NCBI RefSeq assembly: GCF_003992615.1 | Contig: NZ_RZMY01000003.1 | Coordinates: 188,501-252,500 of the forward strand | Direction: 5' to 3' | DNA length: 64,000 nt | DNA from: Flagellimonas beolgyonensis | GTDB lineage: Bacteria; Bacteroidota; Bacteroidia; Flavobacteriales; Flavobacteriaceae | Shown here: positions 35,245 through 42,975 of the stretch, piece by piece | How the letters are laid out: every line of letters starts with the position of its first letter | Position numbering within the stretch: position 1 is the stretch's first letter | Made by a program: the position numbers and the translations under genes | Notes under the pieces: model-generated | The model's database searches: none | What the model saw: only the letters and a program-made list of their open reading frames with translations | Told to the model about the DNA's origin: nothing

Positions 35245-36528
35245 ATGAAACTCTGGGACAAAGGATTCAGTACCGATAAAAAAATTGACCATTTCACCGT
35301 GGGCAACGATCGTGAACTCGATTTGGTACTTGCCAAATATGATGTAATCGCCTCCAAAGCGCACGCCAAAATGTTGGGTAAAGTTGGTTTGCTAACCGAA
35401 GAGGAAGCAGCGGAATTGGTAACAGCCTTGGATCAAATAGCTAAGGATATCGACAAGGGAAAATTTACCATTGAGAACGATTTTGAGGACATGCACTCCA
35501 AGATCGAATTCCTGCTCACCGAAAAATTGGGCGACACCGGTAAAAAAATCCATTCGGCGCGATCCCGGAACGATCAGGTTTTGGTGGCGATGCAATTGTA
35601 CCTCAAAGCTGAGCTTTCCGAAATCAAAGAACAGGTGGTGGCCCTATTCAATTTGTTGCTGGATCTGGCGGAAAAGCATAAATACGTTTTGTTGCCAGGA
35701 TATACCCATTTACAGATTGCCATGCCTTCCTCTTTCGGATTATGGTTTTCCGCCTATGCCGAAAGTTTGATTGATGACCTGTACTTTGTACAGGCAGCCC
35801 AGAAAATCGCAGACCAAAATCCGTTGGGTAGTGCTGCGGGTTATGGTAGTTCTTTCCCCATCGACAGAACCTTCACCACTTCAGAAATGGGTTTTGAGAC
35901 CTTAAAATACAACGTGGTGGCCGCCCAAATGGGGCGGGGCAAGGTGGAGAAAGCCGCAGCTTTTGGAATTTCAAGCGTTGCTGCTACCCTATCCAAAATG
36001 GCCATGGACATCTGCCTGTACATGAGCCAGAATTTTGATTTTATTTCCTTTCCGAACGAACTCACCACGGGAAGCAGCATTATGCCGCATAAAAAGAATC
36101 CGGATGTATTTGAGTTGATTCGTGCCAAGTGTAATAGAATCCAAGCGGTGCCCAACCAACTTACCTTGATCACCAACAATTTGCCCAGTGGTTATCATCG
36201 GGACTTGCAATTGGTGAAGGAAGTAATTGTTCCTGCGTTGCAGGATATGCAGGCCTGTTTGGAGCTGATGACCTTCAGTTTGAAGGAAATTAAAGTGAAC
36301 CCAAACATTTTGGACGACCCCAAATACGATTACCTGTTCAGCGTGGACACCTTGAACGAATTGGTAAAAAGCGGTATGCCGTTCCGTGATGCATACAAAA
36401 CCATGGGCAAAGCCATCGAAAATGGCAACTTTAAACCAAAACGGGACATTGAGCACACCCACGAAGGCAGTTTAGGCAATTTGTGTTTGGAGGAGATAAA
36501 AAAGAAAATGGATGCTGTTTTTGATTAA
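35245..36528 (+). CDS. argH: Argininosuccinate lyase
   Basis: A 427-residue tetrameric lyase that splits argininosuccinate into arginine and fumarate. Signatures: DFEDMHSKIE and RSRNDQV near 85-110, PGYTHLQIAMP near 152, and the fumarase/aspartase loop TTGSSIMPHKKNPD near 275 with catalytic Ser. ATG 35245 is preferred to TTG 35236. It is the last gene of the unit; 69 AT-rich bases with small repeats separate it from argE, and a terminator hairpin follows. Confidence 0.95.
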   Translation: MKLWDKGFSTDKKIDHFTVGNDRELDLVLAKYDVIASKAHAKMLGKVGLLTEEEAAELVTALDQIAKDIDKGKFTIENDFEDMHSKIEFLLTEKLGDTGKKIHSARSRNDQVLVAMQLYLKAELSEIKEQVVALFNLLLDLAEKHKYVLLPGYTHLQIAMPSSFGLWFSAYAESLIDDLYFVQAAQKIADQNPLGSAAGYGSSFPIDRTFTTSEMGFETLKYNVVAAQMGRGKVEKAAAFGISSVAATLSKMAMDICLYMSQNFDFISFPNELTTGSSIMPHKKNPDVFELIRAKCNRIQAVPNQLTLITNNLPSGYHRDLQLVKEVIVPALQDMQACLELMTFSLKEIKVNPNILDDPKYDYLFSVDTLNELVKSGMPFRDAYKTMGKAIENGNFKPKRDIEHTHEGSLGNLCLEEIKKKMDAVFD

Positions 36529-36560
36529 AATTCATTATTGATTTTCATACCAAACAATTT

Positions 36561-36591
36561 TGTCATTCCCGCTTTCGCGGGAATTTTTTTT
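36561..36591 (+). terminator. Terminator at end of arginine operon (REP-like hairpin)
   Basis: ATTCCCGC-tttc-GCGGGAAT followed by a run of seven to eight Ts. It is a good intrinsic terminator, and TGTCATTCCCG is shared in inverted form with the 29687-29706 repeat, so it is likely a repeat that doubles as a terminator. Confidence 0.8.
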
Positions 36592-36690
36592 CTGATTCAT
36601 CAATTCAAATAACCCATCCGACAATTGGGGTGCGATTTTAATTGTAATAAACATTAGTTTCACTCCTCTATGCTTGAATTCAGATATATG

Positions 36691-36738
36691 TAGATATGAA
36701 TCATTAAAAACGATTCATATCTAATAACGTTATGTGCA
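36691..36738. repeat. 12-bp perfect inverted repeat followed by GTTATGTGCA core
   Basis: TAGATATGAATC (36691-36702) and GATTCATATCTA (36712-36723) are exact reverse complements with a nine-base loop. Six bases later comes GTTATGTGCA (36729-36738), whose complement TGCACATAAC (37369-37378) lies just after the next gene. Together they frame a single-gene insert. The layout recalls integron attC sites with core GTT sequences. Confidence 0.6.
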
Positions 36739-37361
36739 ATAAAGACGAACAACAAATGGAAATAACAAAAAATCAAAATGAAGCGGTTAATGACATCGTA
36801 GAAATGGTGGTCAATATAATAGGGAATGGATCGAGAGAAATAGATACAACAGAAGCAATTTCTAGCACAGCAAGACTGGCAGGAAGTTTTTTATTCAGGT
36901 CATTTGAGTTCAAGACTAATGATGCAAAACCTGGAACAGTTATGCTTTCTGAAGAAGCGAACATAAAAGGACCACAACTAGTTAATATTACTCATGCTGT
37001 ACTACATAATTTTGGAATCCAAATTGACAATAATAAAATGTCAAAAGGAAATCAAAAACATGCAGAAAGTAATTTCGTAGACGTAATTGGTAAAGTTCAA
37101 GTCCCAGCTTTAGACATAATGAAAAAAAGGGAATTGAGCTACGAACAAATGGCCCAATCTGCGGCAATTGCAACAGCATTTATTATACAACAAAGTAGTA
37201 ATATTACGCCCGAAGAAGGATTTGGAATTGCGATTTACCATTATATCGAAGGTTCAAAAACTAATCCACCCGATATCAATTTAGTTGCTAAAAGCGAAAC
37301 AAAGAAACAAGAAGAGAAGAATAGTGACGAACAAACAAAACCTTGGTGGAAAATATGGTGA
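36732..37361 (+). CDS. Cassette-borne hypothetical protein
   Basis: A protein of 209 residues, or 201 if it starts at the next ATG (36756). No family is recognised. It seems soluble and mostly helical: VNDIVEMVVNIIGNG near 19-33, TEAISSTARLAGSFLF near 40-55, QMAQSAAIATAFIIQQ near 139-154, and a charged Lys/Glu-rich linker before the end PWWKIW. It is clearly AT-richer than the arg operon and its flanks carry inverted GTTATGTGCA cores, so it was probably acquired as a unit. The ATG at 36732 lies inside the core sequence, which makes 36756 a good alternative start. Confidence 0.6.
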   Translation: MCNKDEQQMEITKNQNEAVNDIVEMVVNIIGNGSREIDTTEAISSTARLAGSFLFRSFEFKTNDAKPGTVMLSEEANIKGPQLVNITHAVLHNFGIQIDNNKMSKGNQKHAESNFVDVIGKVQVPALDIMKKRELSYEQMAQSAAIATAFIIQQSSNITPEEGFGIAIYHYIEGSKTNPPDINLVAKSETKKQEEKNSDEQTKPWWKIW

Positions 37362-37368
37362 AATTTAC

Positions 37369-37512
37369 TGCACATAACAGCACCTACCCAAAAGTGGCGG
37401 TTCAGTGGTTAAATCAGGCGCAATGCTTCTATTAAAGTCTGTGCTTGTTTGACAGTGAAGTGCTTGGAAATCGCCACCTTCGGGTAGCTGCAAACCGATA
37501 AGTGACATTACT
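37369..37512. repeat. attC-like structured element A
   Basis: TGCACATAAC starts the element just after the stop. The arms GCACCTACCCAAAAGTGGCG (37380-37399) and CGCCACCTTCGGGTAGCTGC (37472-37491) pair with about three mismatches, enclosing 72 bases. It ends AACCGATAAGTG. A bottom stem of about 20 bp with bulges and a total near 112-140 bases fits the architecture of integron attC sites; the same end occurs in element B (41785-41898). Confidence 0.6.
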
Positions 37513-37599
37513 AAAATCCTTCTTTTTAGTTCAACAAAAAAATTACCAAAGCTCTTGCCCAAAATTGTATCTTGAACCATCAACTCTAGTGGTTTAGTT

Positions 37600-39195
37600 A
37601 TGCAACAAAGAATTCTGACCTCTCTTCTGGCTTTTGCCTTGATTTCTCTTTTAGGAAACGCCCAAGATTTATATCCCAAAAACGAATCCGTGGATGTCCA
37701 AAACTATGTTTTCGCCCTTCAACTGAACGATGAGAACAATGAGATTCAGGGGGAGACCCAAATCAGTGTGACCTTTAAGGACCAAGTGGTTCCTTTTGCT
37801 TTGGACCTCATCCAAAAATCGGGAGAATTTGGTATGGAAATCACCGAGGTGCTCGACAACGGTTCCGCTGCCAATTATTCCTATTCGGAAAACAGGATAA
37901 ACATTGTTCCAAAAGACGCCGCTTCAAAAACGCAAACCTTTACCATAAAATATCACGGCATTCCCGAAAGAGGTTTGGTCATTTCCACCACAAAATATGG
38001 CAATCGCTCTTTTTTTGGGGACAACTGGCCCAATTTGGCGCGACACTGGCTGCCTTCCGTGGATCATCCGTATGACAAAGCGAGTGTGGAGTTTCAAATC
38101 ACCGCCCCCGAGCACTATGATGTGGTCGCGACCGGAAAAAAGGTGGAAGAAAGCAATTTGGAAAACGATTACAAACTTACCATTTACCAAGAACCGGCTC
38201 CCGTGGCCACTAAAGTGATGACTATTGGGGTGACTGAGTTTGCCTCTAGATTGCTAGGGGAAGTCCATGACATTGAGGTTTCTGCCTGGGTATATCCCCA
38301 AAACCGTTTGGAAGGCTTTGGCGATTATGCCGTTGCCAGCAATGTGTTGGATTATTTTATCAATCAAATAGGCCCCTATTCCTATGCCAAATTGGCCAAC
38401 ATGCAAGCCAAGACCCAGTGGGGAGGACTCGAAAACGCTGGTACCATTGCCTATTTTGAAAACTCGGTGACTGGGAACAACACCGTAGAACCATTGATTG
38501 CCCATGAAATTGCCCATCAGTGGTTCGGCAATTCGGCCACCGAAAAAAGTTGGAACCATGTGTGGTTGAGCGAAGGGTTTGCCACCTATTTCTGTATTCT
38601 GTATCTCGAAAGTGTATATGGAGACGAGCGGCGAAAGGAAGAGCTGGCTATTGACAAAAAGGAAATTTTCGATTACTACCTTAAAAACCCTGCACCCGTT
38701 GTAGACCTAACCATTACCGACCCGATGCGGGTTTTGAGTGTGAATACCTACCAAAAAGGGGGTTGGGTGTTGAATATGCTCCGGCATAAATTGGGGGATG
38801 CCACTTTCTGGAAAGGGATTCGGAAGTACTACGAAACCTACCGCAACAGCAATGCCTTAACAGAAGATTTTCGCCACGTTATGGAGGAAGTGTCCGGACA
38901 AGATTTGGAAGCCTTTTTCCAACAGTGGCTGTTCACAAAAGGTCACCCTCAACTAAATTGGGATTGGACATTTAGCAAAAGTAAGGTCACCATCAATGTG
39001 GAACAGCTACAGGAGCATCAAGTGTTCCAATTTCCTATGGAAATCGGTTTGGTGAAAGATGGTAACATGACCATTGAAACCGTTCAGATAAATAACCGAT
39101 CTGAAAGCTTCGAAATCAAGTTCAAGGAAAAACCAGATTCCATTGTCTTGGATCCAAACCAGTGGATCTTGATTCAGGACATGAGGCCAAACTAA
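37600..39195 (+). CDS. M1 family zinc aminopeptidase, exported
   Basis: A 531-residue exported metallopeptidase that removes N-terminal residues from peptides. Residues 1-21 are a signal peptide (ALISLLGNAQ). The N-terminal beta domain covers about 30-215. GGLENAG (275-281) is the exopeptidase motif, HEIAHQWFG gives zinc His302 and His306 with base Glu303, and SEGFATYF supplies zinc Glu325. A helical C-terminal part ends in a beta domain. It is shorter than ApeN-type enzymes, as is common for Bacteroidota M1 proteins. A decayed copy of its last 100 codons lies 1.5 kb downstream (40370-40690). Confidence 0.92.
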   Translation: MQQRILTSLLAFALISLLGNAQDLYPKNESVDVQNYVFALQLNDENNEIQGETQISVTFKDQVVPFALDLIQKSGEFGMEITEVLDNGSAANYSYSENRINIVPKDAASKTQTFTIKYHGIPERGLVISTTKYGNRSFFGDNWPNLARHWLPSVDHPYDKASVEFQITAPEHYDVVATGKKVEESNLENDYKLTIYQEPAPVATKVMTIGVTEFASRLLGEVHDIEVSAWVYPQNRLEGFGDYAVASNVLDYFINQIGPYSYAKLANMQAKTQWGGLENAGTIAYFENSVTGNNTVEPLIAHEIAHQWFGNSATEKSWNHVWLSEGFATYFCILYLESVYGDERRKEELAIDKKEIFDYYLKNPAPVVDLTITDPMRVLSVNTYQKGGWVLNMLRHKLGDATFWKGIRKYYETYRNSNALTEDFRHVMEEVSGQDLEAFFQQWLFTKGHPQLNWDWTFSKSKVTINVEQLQEHQVFQFPMEIGLVKDGNMTIETVQINNRSESFEIKFKEKPDSIVLDPNQWILIQDMRPN

Positions 39196-39235
39196 TTTTG
39201 GGGCCATCATTAAATGGCTTCAAGATTGATGATTT

Positions 39236-39255
39236 GATTCGTCAAAAAACGAATC
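39236..39255. promoter_or_regulatory. Inverted repeat upstream of the Crp/Fnr gene
   Basis: GATTCGT-caaaaa-ACGAATC: seven perfect pairs with a six-base spacer, 43 bases before the regulator ATG. Size and place fit an operator, possibly autoregulatory. No T-run follows. Confidence 0.4.
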
Positions 39256-39297
39256 GTATCTTACCTATTGCAATGCAATCCGCTTCAAAGACTCCCC

Positions 39298-39915
39298 ATG
39301 GATTTCGATAAAAGCATCCTGTCATTTTTAAAGCCTGAATTGGTCGATACCATTTTGGCTGAATCGGAAATCAAAGCTTTTCCCAAAGGGACCGAAATAC
39401 TGCGTGAAGAGCAATATGTAAAAGTACTCCCCATTGTGGTGGATGGATTGGTAAAAATATATTCGCGATTTGACGAACGGGAATTATTACTCTATTACAT
39501 TGAACCTGCCCAAAGTTGCGTAATGTCCTTTTATGCAGCATTGAACAACACTCCGAGCAAGGTTTTCGCGGTAACCGAAGAAGATTCCAACATCATTTTG
39601 ATACCCGTGCAGTACTTGCCCAAATGGTTGCAGGAATATCCCAAATTCAATGAACTGTTTTACCACCAATTCAATTTGAGGTATTCCGAACTCTTGACCA
39701 CCATCAGCAATTTGCTATTGGACAAAATGGACAAGCGGTTGTACGATCATTTAATCCGAAAAACGGAAATGACCCATACCAAAACGATCAAAATAAGCCA
39801 CGGGCAATTGGCCAACGAATTGGGTACCGCCCGGGAAGTAGTGTCCCGAGTGATGAAAAAATTGGAAACCGAAGGGAAAGTCACCCAAAACTCTGGGGAA
39901 ATCACCGTATTGTAG
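39298..39915 (+). CDS. Crp/Fnr family transcriptional regulator
   Basis: A 205-residue regulator. Residues about 10-125 form the cyclic-nucleotide-type beta roll (FPKGTEILREEQYVKVLPIVVDGLVKIYSRF); no iron-sulphur cysteine cluster of the FNR type is present. The C-terminal winged helix has recognition helix GTAREVVSRVMKKLE, with the Arg-Glu...Arg pattern of CRP. The start is ATG 39298; the longer frame from 39268 adds ten residues without domain support. A CRP-like palindrome lies just after the gene (39920-39935), in front of the DUF2892 gene, suggesting that it controls this neighbour. The effector is unknown. Confidence 0.88.
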   Translation: MDFDKSILSFLKPELVDTILAESEIKAFPKGTEILREEQYVKVLPIVVDGLVKIYSRFDERELLLYYIEPAQSCVMSFYAALNNTPSKVFAVTEEDSNIILIPVQYLPKWLQEYPKFNELFYHQFNLRYSELLTTISNLLLDKMDKRLYDHLIRKTEMTHTKTIKISHGQLANELGTAREVVSRVMKKLETEGKVTQNSGEITVL

Positions 39916-39919
39916 GAGC

Positions 39920-39935
39920 TGTGACCACGGTCACT
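39920..39935. promoter_or_regulatory. CRP-like operator
   Basis: TGTGA-ccacgg-TCACT matches the CRP consensus TGTGA-N6-TCACA at nine of ten positions. The symmetrical core GTGACCACGGTCAC is flanked by GCTGTG and CACAGC. It lies between the Crp/Fnr gene and the DUF2892 gene, 66 bases before the latter's start. Confidence 0.55.
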
Positions 39936-40001
39936 GCACAGCCCAATTTTGTTTCGGAACTTAGTGGAACAATAATGTACTAACAACTAAAATCTTTGAT
40001 C

Positions 40002-40214
40002 ATGAAAAAAAATATGGGTTCAGCCGATAAAATCATCAGAATATTGATCGCTGTGGTTATTGGAGTGCTTTTTTATACCGGAACCATTTCTGGAACACTC
40101 GGAACCATACTACTGATTCTTGCCGGAGTTTTTGTATTGACAAGTTTGGTCAGTTTTTGCCCACTCTATGCCCCATTTGGCATCAGCACCTGCAAGATGA
40201 AAGAAAAAAAGTAG
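40002..40214 (+). CDS. DUF2892 small membrane protein
   Basis: A 70-residue protein with two membrane helices (about 11-29 and 34-52) and a DUF2892/YgaP-like signature: MGSADKIIRILIA at the start and CPLYAPFGISTC near the end, with two cysteines. Family members often accompany rhodanese or sulphide/redox genes, and here one follows a Crp/Fnr regulator and its operator-like site. ATG 40002 is chosen over TTG 39996. It ends at a strong terminator. Role unknown. Confidence 0.82.
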   Translation: MKKNMGSADKIIRILIAVVIGVLFYTGTISGTLGTILLILAGVFVLTSLVSFCPLYAPFGISTCKMKEKK

Positions 40215-40285
40215 GGAGGTTGTAATGGTAAAAACCACGACTAAAAAAATTTTTAATCCATTTTCTGCATTTTGACAAAAGGATG

Positions 40286-40324
40286 GCGGCTTAAAAGAAT
40301 GGCACTTTTAAGCCGCTTTTTTTT
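40286..40324 (+). terminator. Rho-independent terminator
   Basis: GCGGCTTAAAAG, seven-base loop, CTTTTAAGCCGC and eight Ts. A perfect 12-bp stem; ends the DUF2892 transcript. Confidence 0.9.
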
Positions 40325-40369
40325 CAGTGTAACAAACCAGTTGATAGCTTATTTTTCAAATAAAAACCA

Positions 40370-40690
40370 TGTCCAGACCGCTTGAAACTTTAACCATCGT
40401 AATTATTTCTTTTTCAACAATGGCCATTTACCAAGGGGCATCCTCAATTAAAATGGGATTGGGCATTTAGCAAAAGTAAGGTTACTATCCATTTGGAACA
40501 GGTTCAGGACCATCACATGTTCGAATTTCCTTTGGAAATCGGTTTGGTAAAAGATGGTAAAATGACCATCGAAACCGTTGAATTAAACAAACATGCCGGA
40601 AATTTTTAAATCAAGTCCAAAGAAAGACCTGATTCAATTGTTTTGGATCCCAACCAATGGGCATTGTTCGAAAAGGTACAAAACCCTTAA
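40370..40690 (+). pseudogene. Decayed duplicate of the M1 aminopeptidase 3' end
   Basis: From about 40407 the translation QQWPFTKGHPQLKWDW, then SKSKVTIHLEQVQDHHMFEFP and LEIGLVKDGKMTIETVEL, matches the last 90 codons of the M1 gene (38910-39195) in one frame. A TAA at about 40607 interrupts it where the parent has a Glu codon in FEIKFKE, and translation resumes as IKSKERPDSIVLDPNQWAL to a stop at 40690. Upstream, 40370-40400 keeps traces of the parent but with an insertion of about 20 bases. No start or active site remains, so it is a non-functional remnant. Confidence 0.85.
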
Positions 40691-40839
40691 CATCCATCAA
40701 TTCAAAATGGGTGACGGTACATTGGTAGTGGAAATTTTTCCTAAAAAGGCTAATTTCACTAAGCTGTGGCTAAAAAATCATTGAATCGATGTTTAGCTTG
40801 ATTGTTAGCGGGCATTAAAGCAAGAGACACAGCAAAGAA

Positions 40840-41775
40840 ATGAAACAAGGAGATATATACGAAACAAAACTAAAAGATGGCAGATTCGGAGCAATCTGGA
40901 TTCTGAAAACAGGTGGAAGGTTTGATTTTTCGGATTTAGATTTCAACTTGATTGGTGTAACTAGTTTTATTGATTCAATTCCACCAGAAATAAACGATTC
41001 CAGATTATCTGAGATTTTGGTCAAAAAATATATGTATCCTACTGATTATCCTGTCATTAATATTTATTGTGGCGATGTTCCCAAAACCCTAAGATATGTT
41101 GGGAATATCAAAGTTCCCAGAAAGCTCAGAAAACTTAAAATTGAGATTGGTGATGGAACCAACGGTGGATTTCCATCTTGCGGTAATGTCCCCAAACATA
41201 TTGGATATGAAGTACTAATTGAGTGGAGATTTAAGAATGACAATGAAAATTTCCTAGCAGAAGTTGAGGCATCGAGATTAGAACATGATAAGTTGATGGA
41301 AAGGCTTCGTAGTAGTAAACCCAAGAAAATGCTTTCAGACGAGGTGTTTTGGAACTTGATTGCAAAACTTGATTGGACAAATCAAAATGACTCTGAGATT
41401 ATTCAACCTTTGATTGTAGAATTATCTCAAATGAAGATTGATGAGATCAAGCAATTTGAAGAAACATTGGCATACAAACTCTATCAGCTTGACACAAAAG
41501 CCCATGCTAGTAATATTGGTGAATCATCGTATGACTCTGAGAATAATTATGTCTCCGATGATTTCTTTTTATACGCAAGATGTGCTGCAGTTGCAAATGG
41601 CAAGGATTTCTTCGATAAAGTTATTGATAATCCTAGTGCGATGCCTAAAGACATTGAATTTGAACCTTTGTTGAGAATATCAGAATCTGCTTATGAACTA
41701 AAATTGAAAAACAGATTCGATTATGTAACGGGAGTAAGTTATGAAACATATTCAAATGAAGATGGTTGGAAATAA
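40840..41775 (+). CDS. Immunity-like protein: Imm26-like and DUF4240 domains
   Basis: A 311-residue cytoplasmic protein. The first 135 residues (MKQGDIYETKLKDGRFGAIW, then a DDF/WRF pattern) look like the Imm26 family, an immunity domain of polymorphic toxin systems. The last 150 residues (FWNLIAKLDW, IKQFEETLAYKLYQLDT, VSDDFFLYARCAAVANGKDFF and a DNPSAMP turn) fit DUF4240, common in accessory and immunity loci. No toxin gene accompanies it. It is AT-rich, sits alone between a GTTAGCGGGCA sequence and element B, and thus looks like a solitary cassette gene. The domain names come from motif memory and should be confirmed. Confidence 0.65.
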   Translation: MKQGDIYETKLKDGRFGAIWILKTGGRFDFSDLDFNLIGVTSFIDSIPPEINDSRLSEILVKKYMYPTDYPVINIYCGDVPKTLRYVGNIKVPRKLRKLKIEIGDGTNGGFPSCGNVPKHIGYEVLIEWRFKNDNENFLAEVEASRLEHDKLMERLRSSKPKKMLSDEVFWNLIAKLDWTNQNDSEIIQPLIVELSQMKIDEIKQFEETLAYKLYQLDTKAHASNIGESSYDSENNYVSDDFFLYARCAAVANGKDFFDKVIDNPSAMPKDIEFEPLLRISESAYELKLKNRFDYVTGVSYETYSNEDGWK

Positions 41776-41784
41776 CGACACATA

Positions 41785-41898
41785 GGTAAGCCAGGGCCTA
41801 CGAGTAATTTAAACTCTTGTACATCCAATAAAATTTTAACGATTTGACATCTTGGAGCTTCGAAATCCTGGCCTCCGCATATTGCCAACCGATAAGTG
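41785..41898. repeat. attC-like structured element B
   Basis: It follows the immunity-like gene by nine bases. GCCAGG (41790-41795) pairs with CCTGGC (41867-41872). The right end carries TTGACA, CTTGGA and AAATC like element A, and TTGCCAACCGATAAGTG (41882-41898) matches the A end (TGCAAACCGATAAGTG). Folding is less regular than in A. Confidence 0.5.
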
Positions 41899-41997
41899 CA
41901 AACCAAAAATTTCCCTCTCCCATTACTTAAATAAATCGTTACCTTAATTGTTCAACTGTAACAATCCCATACCCTGGTTATCCTTAAAACAAAAACC

Positions 41998-42846
41998 ATG
42001 ACCAAACCATTCATCTCCTCGATTGTAGCCATTCTTTCTTTTTCAGCATTGGCATTTGGCCAAACCCATCTCAAAGCCCCTTCCGAATTTTATCCCTCCC
42101 AGAAAACCAAGGTATTGGTGGTCGGCACCTTCCATTTCAATTTTCCTGGATTGGACGAGGTTAAAACCGCAGATGAGAACAAAATAGATGTGCTGAAAGA
42201 ACCCAAAAAATCAGAATTGGAGGAACTGGTAGCCTACATCAAAAAATTCAACCCCACAAAGATTGCCATAGAGGCGAGACCCTCTTGGAATACCATGCAA
42301 AAGTTTGAAGCCTACAAAAAGGGGGAGTATAGGGACAATCGGGACGAAAGATACCAATTGGGCATGCGCATTGCCCATGACCTGGGTTTGGATTCCGTTT
42401 ACGGCATCGATACCAATTCGCTACGCGAGGATCTTTACCAAAAGGATTCCGTTTTTTTCAAAAGCATGGTGGACAAGGTCGATTGGGAAATAGAAGATCC
42501 TTTTTGGGACTATGCCGAGACTTATTTTGATTACCGTGACAAAAAAATGAAGGATGTACACCTGTTGGATTTTATAAAGGCCATGAATACCCGTGAAGGC
42601 CACAATTTTAATTTTGGACTCTACCTCACCGGTTCCATTGCCACGGGAAATGGCCAAGGCGCCGACCACCTTTCCATTTGGTGGTACAATCGAAACGTGC
42701 GTATCTTTTCCAAGCTCATCAATATTACCAAAAGCCCAGACGAACGCATCTTGGTGATCTTTGGCAACGGCCATGCCGCTATCTTAAGGCAATTGTTGGA
42801 AGCATCACCCCAATACGAATTTGTTGAATTCAGTAGTTTGGATTGA
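41998..42846 (+). CDS. DUF5694 family exported protein
   Basis: A 282-residue protein with a Sec signal peptide (residues 1-21, ending ALAFGQ). The core VLVVGTFHFNFPGLDE near 38-53, AIEARPSW near 85-92 and VIFGNGHAAIL near 257-267 are DUF5694 signatures. They resemble the catalytic His/Glu pattern of the TraB/TIKI-type putative metallohydrolases (GTxH...E...GxGH). Function in Bacteroidota is unknown; location should be periplasmic or outer membrane. It is followed at once by a hairpin terminator. Confidence 0.78.
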   Translation: MTKPFISSIVAILSFSALAFGQTHLKAPSEFYPSQKTKVLVVGTFHFNFPGLDEVKTADENKIDVLKEPKKSELEELVAYIKKFNPTKIAIEARPSWNTMQKFEAYKKGEYRDNRDERYQLGMRIAHDLGLDSVYGIDTNSLREDLYQKDSVFFKSMVDKVDWEIEDPFWDYAETYFDYRDKKMKDVHLLDFIKAMNTREGHNFNFGLYLTGSIATGNGQGADHLSIWWYNRNVRIFSKLINITKSPDERILVIFGNGHAAILRQLLEASPQYEFVEFSSLD

Positions 42847-42882
42847 AAAATGGGGTGAAGTTCAACGAAGAAACCCCATTTT
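42847..42882 (+). terminator. Terminator after the DUF5694 gene
   Basis: AAAATGGGGT and ACCCCATTTT, ten perfect pairs around a 16-base loop, beginning on the base after the stop codon. The A/T ends of the stem act as the U-tract on the plus strand. Confidence 0.65.
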
Positions 42883-42901
42883 ACCGCATCACGGTGAATG
42901 T

Positions 42902-42917
42902 TATTTATCGTACTTTA
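42902..42917 (+). promoter_or_regulatory. Shared 16-bp motif, copy 1
   Basis: TATTTATCGTACTTTA occurs here and, identical, at 45909-45924, each time shortly before a plus-strand gene start. It may be a promoter variant or a regulator site. Confidence 0.4.
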
Positions 42918-42975
42918 CTGCCTCTGAGAATTAGTAAAAGATCTAATGTTTAAAGTTAGTTTGAAGATTACTGAT

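Noticed and set aside
37365..37679. Minus-strand frame of 104 residues over element A
   Set aside because: It overlaps the structured repeat and the start of the M1 gene and has no recognisable protein pattern.
40593..40784. 63-residue frame in the 40-41 kb gap
   Set aside because: It runs out of frame through the degraded M1 duplicate and shows no own features.
36691..41905. Integron integrase gene belonging to the cassettes
   Set aside because: No tyrosine recombinase frame is present within the window; the cassettes are treated as orphan.
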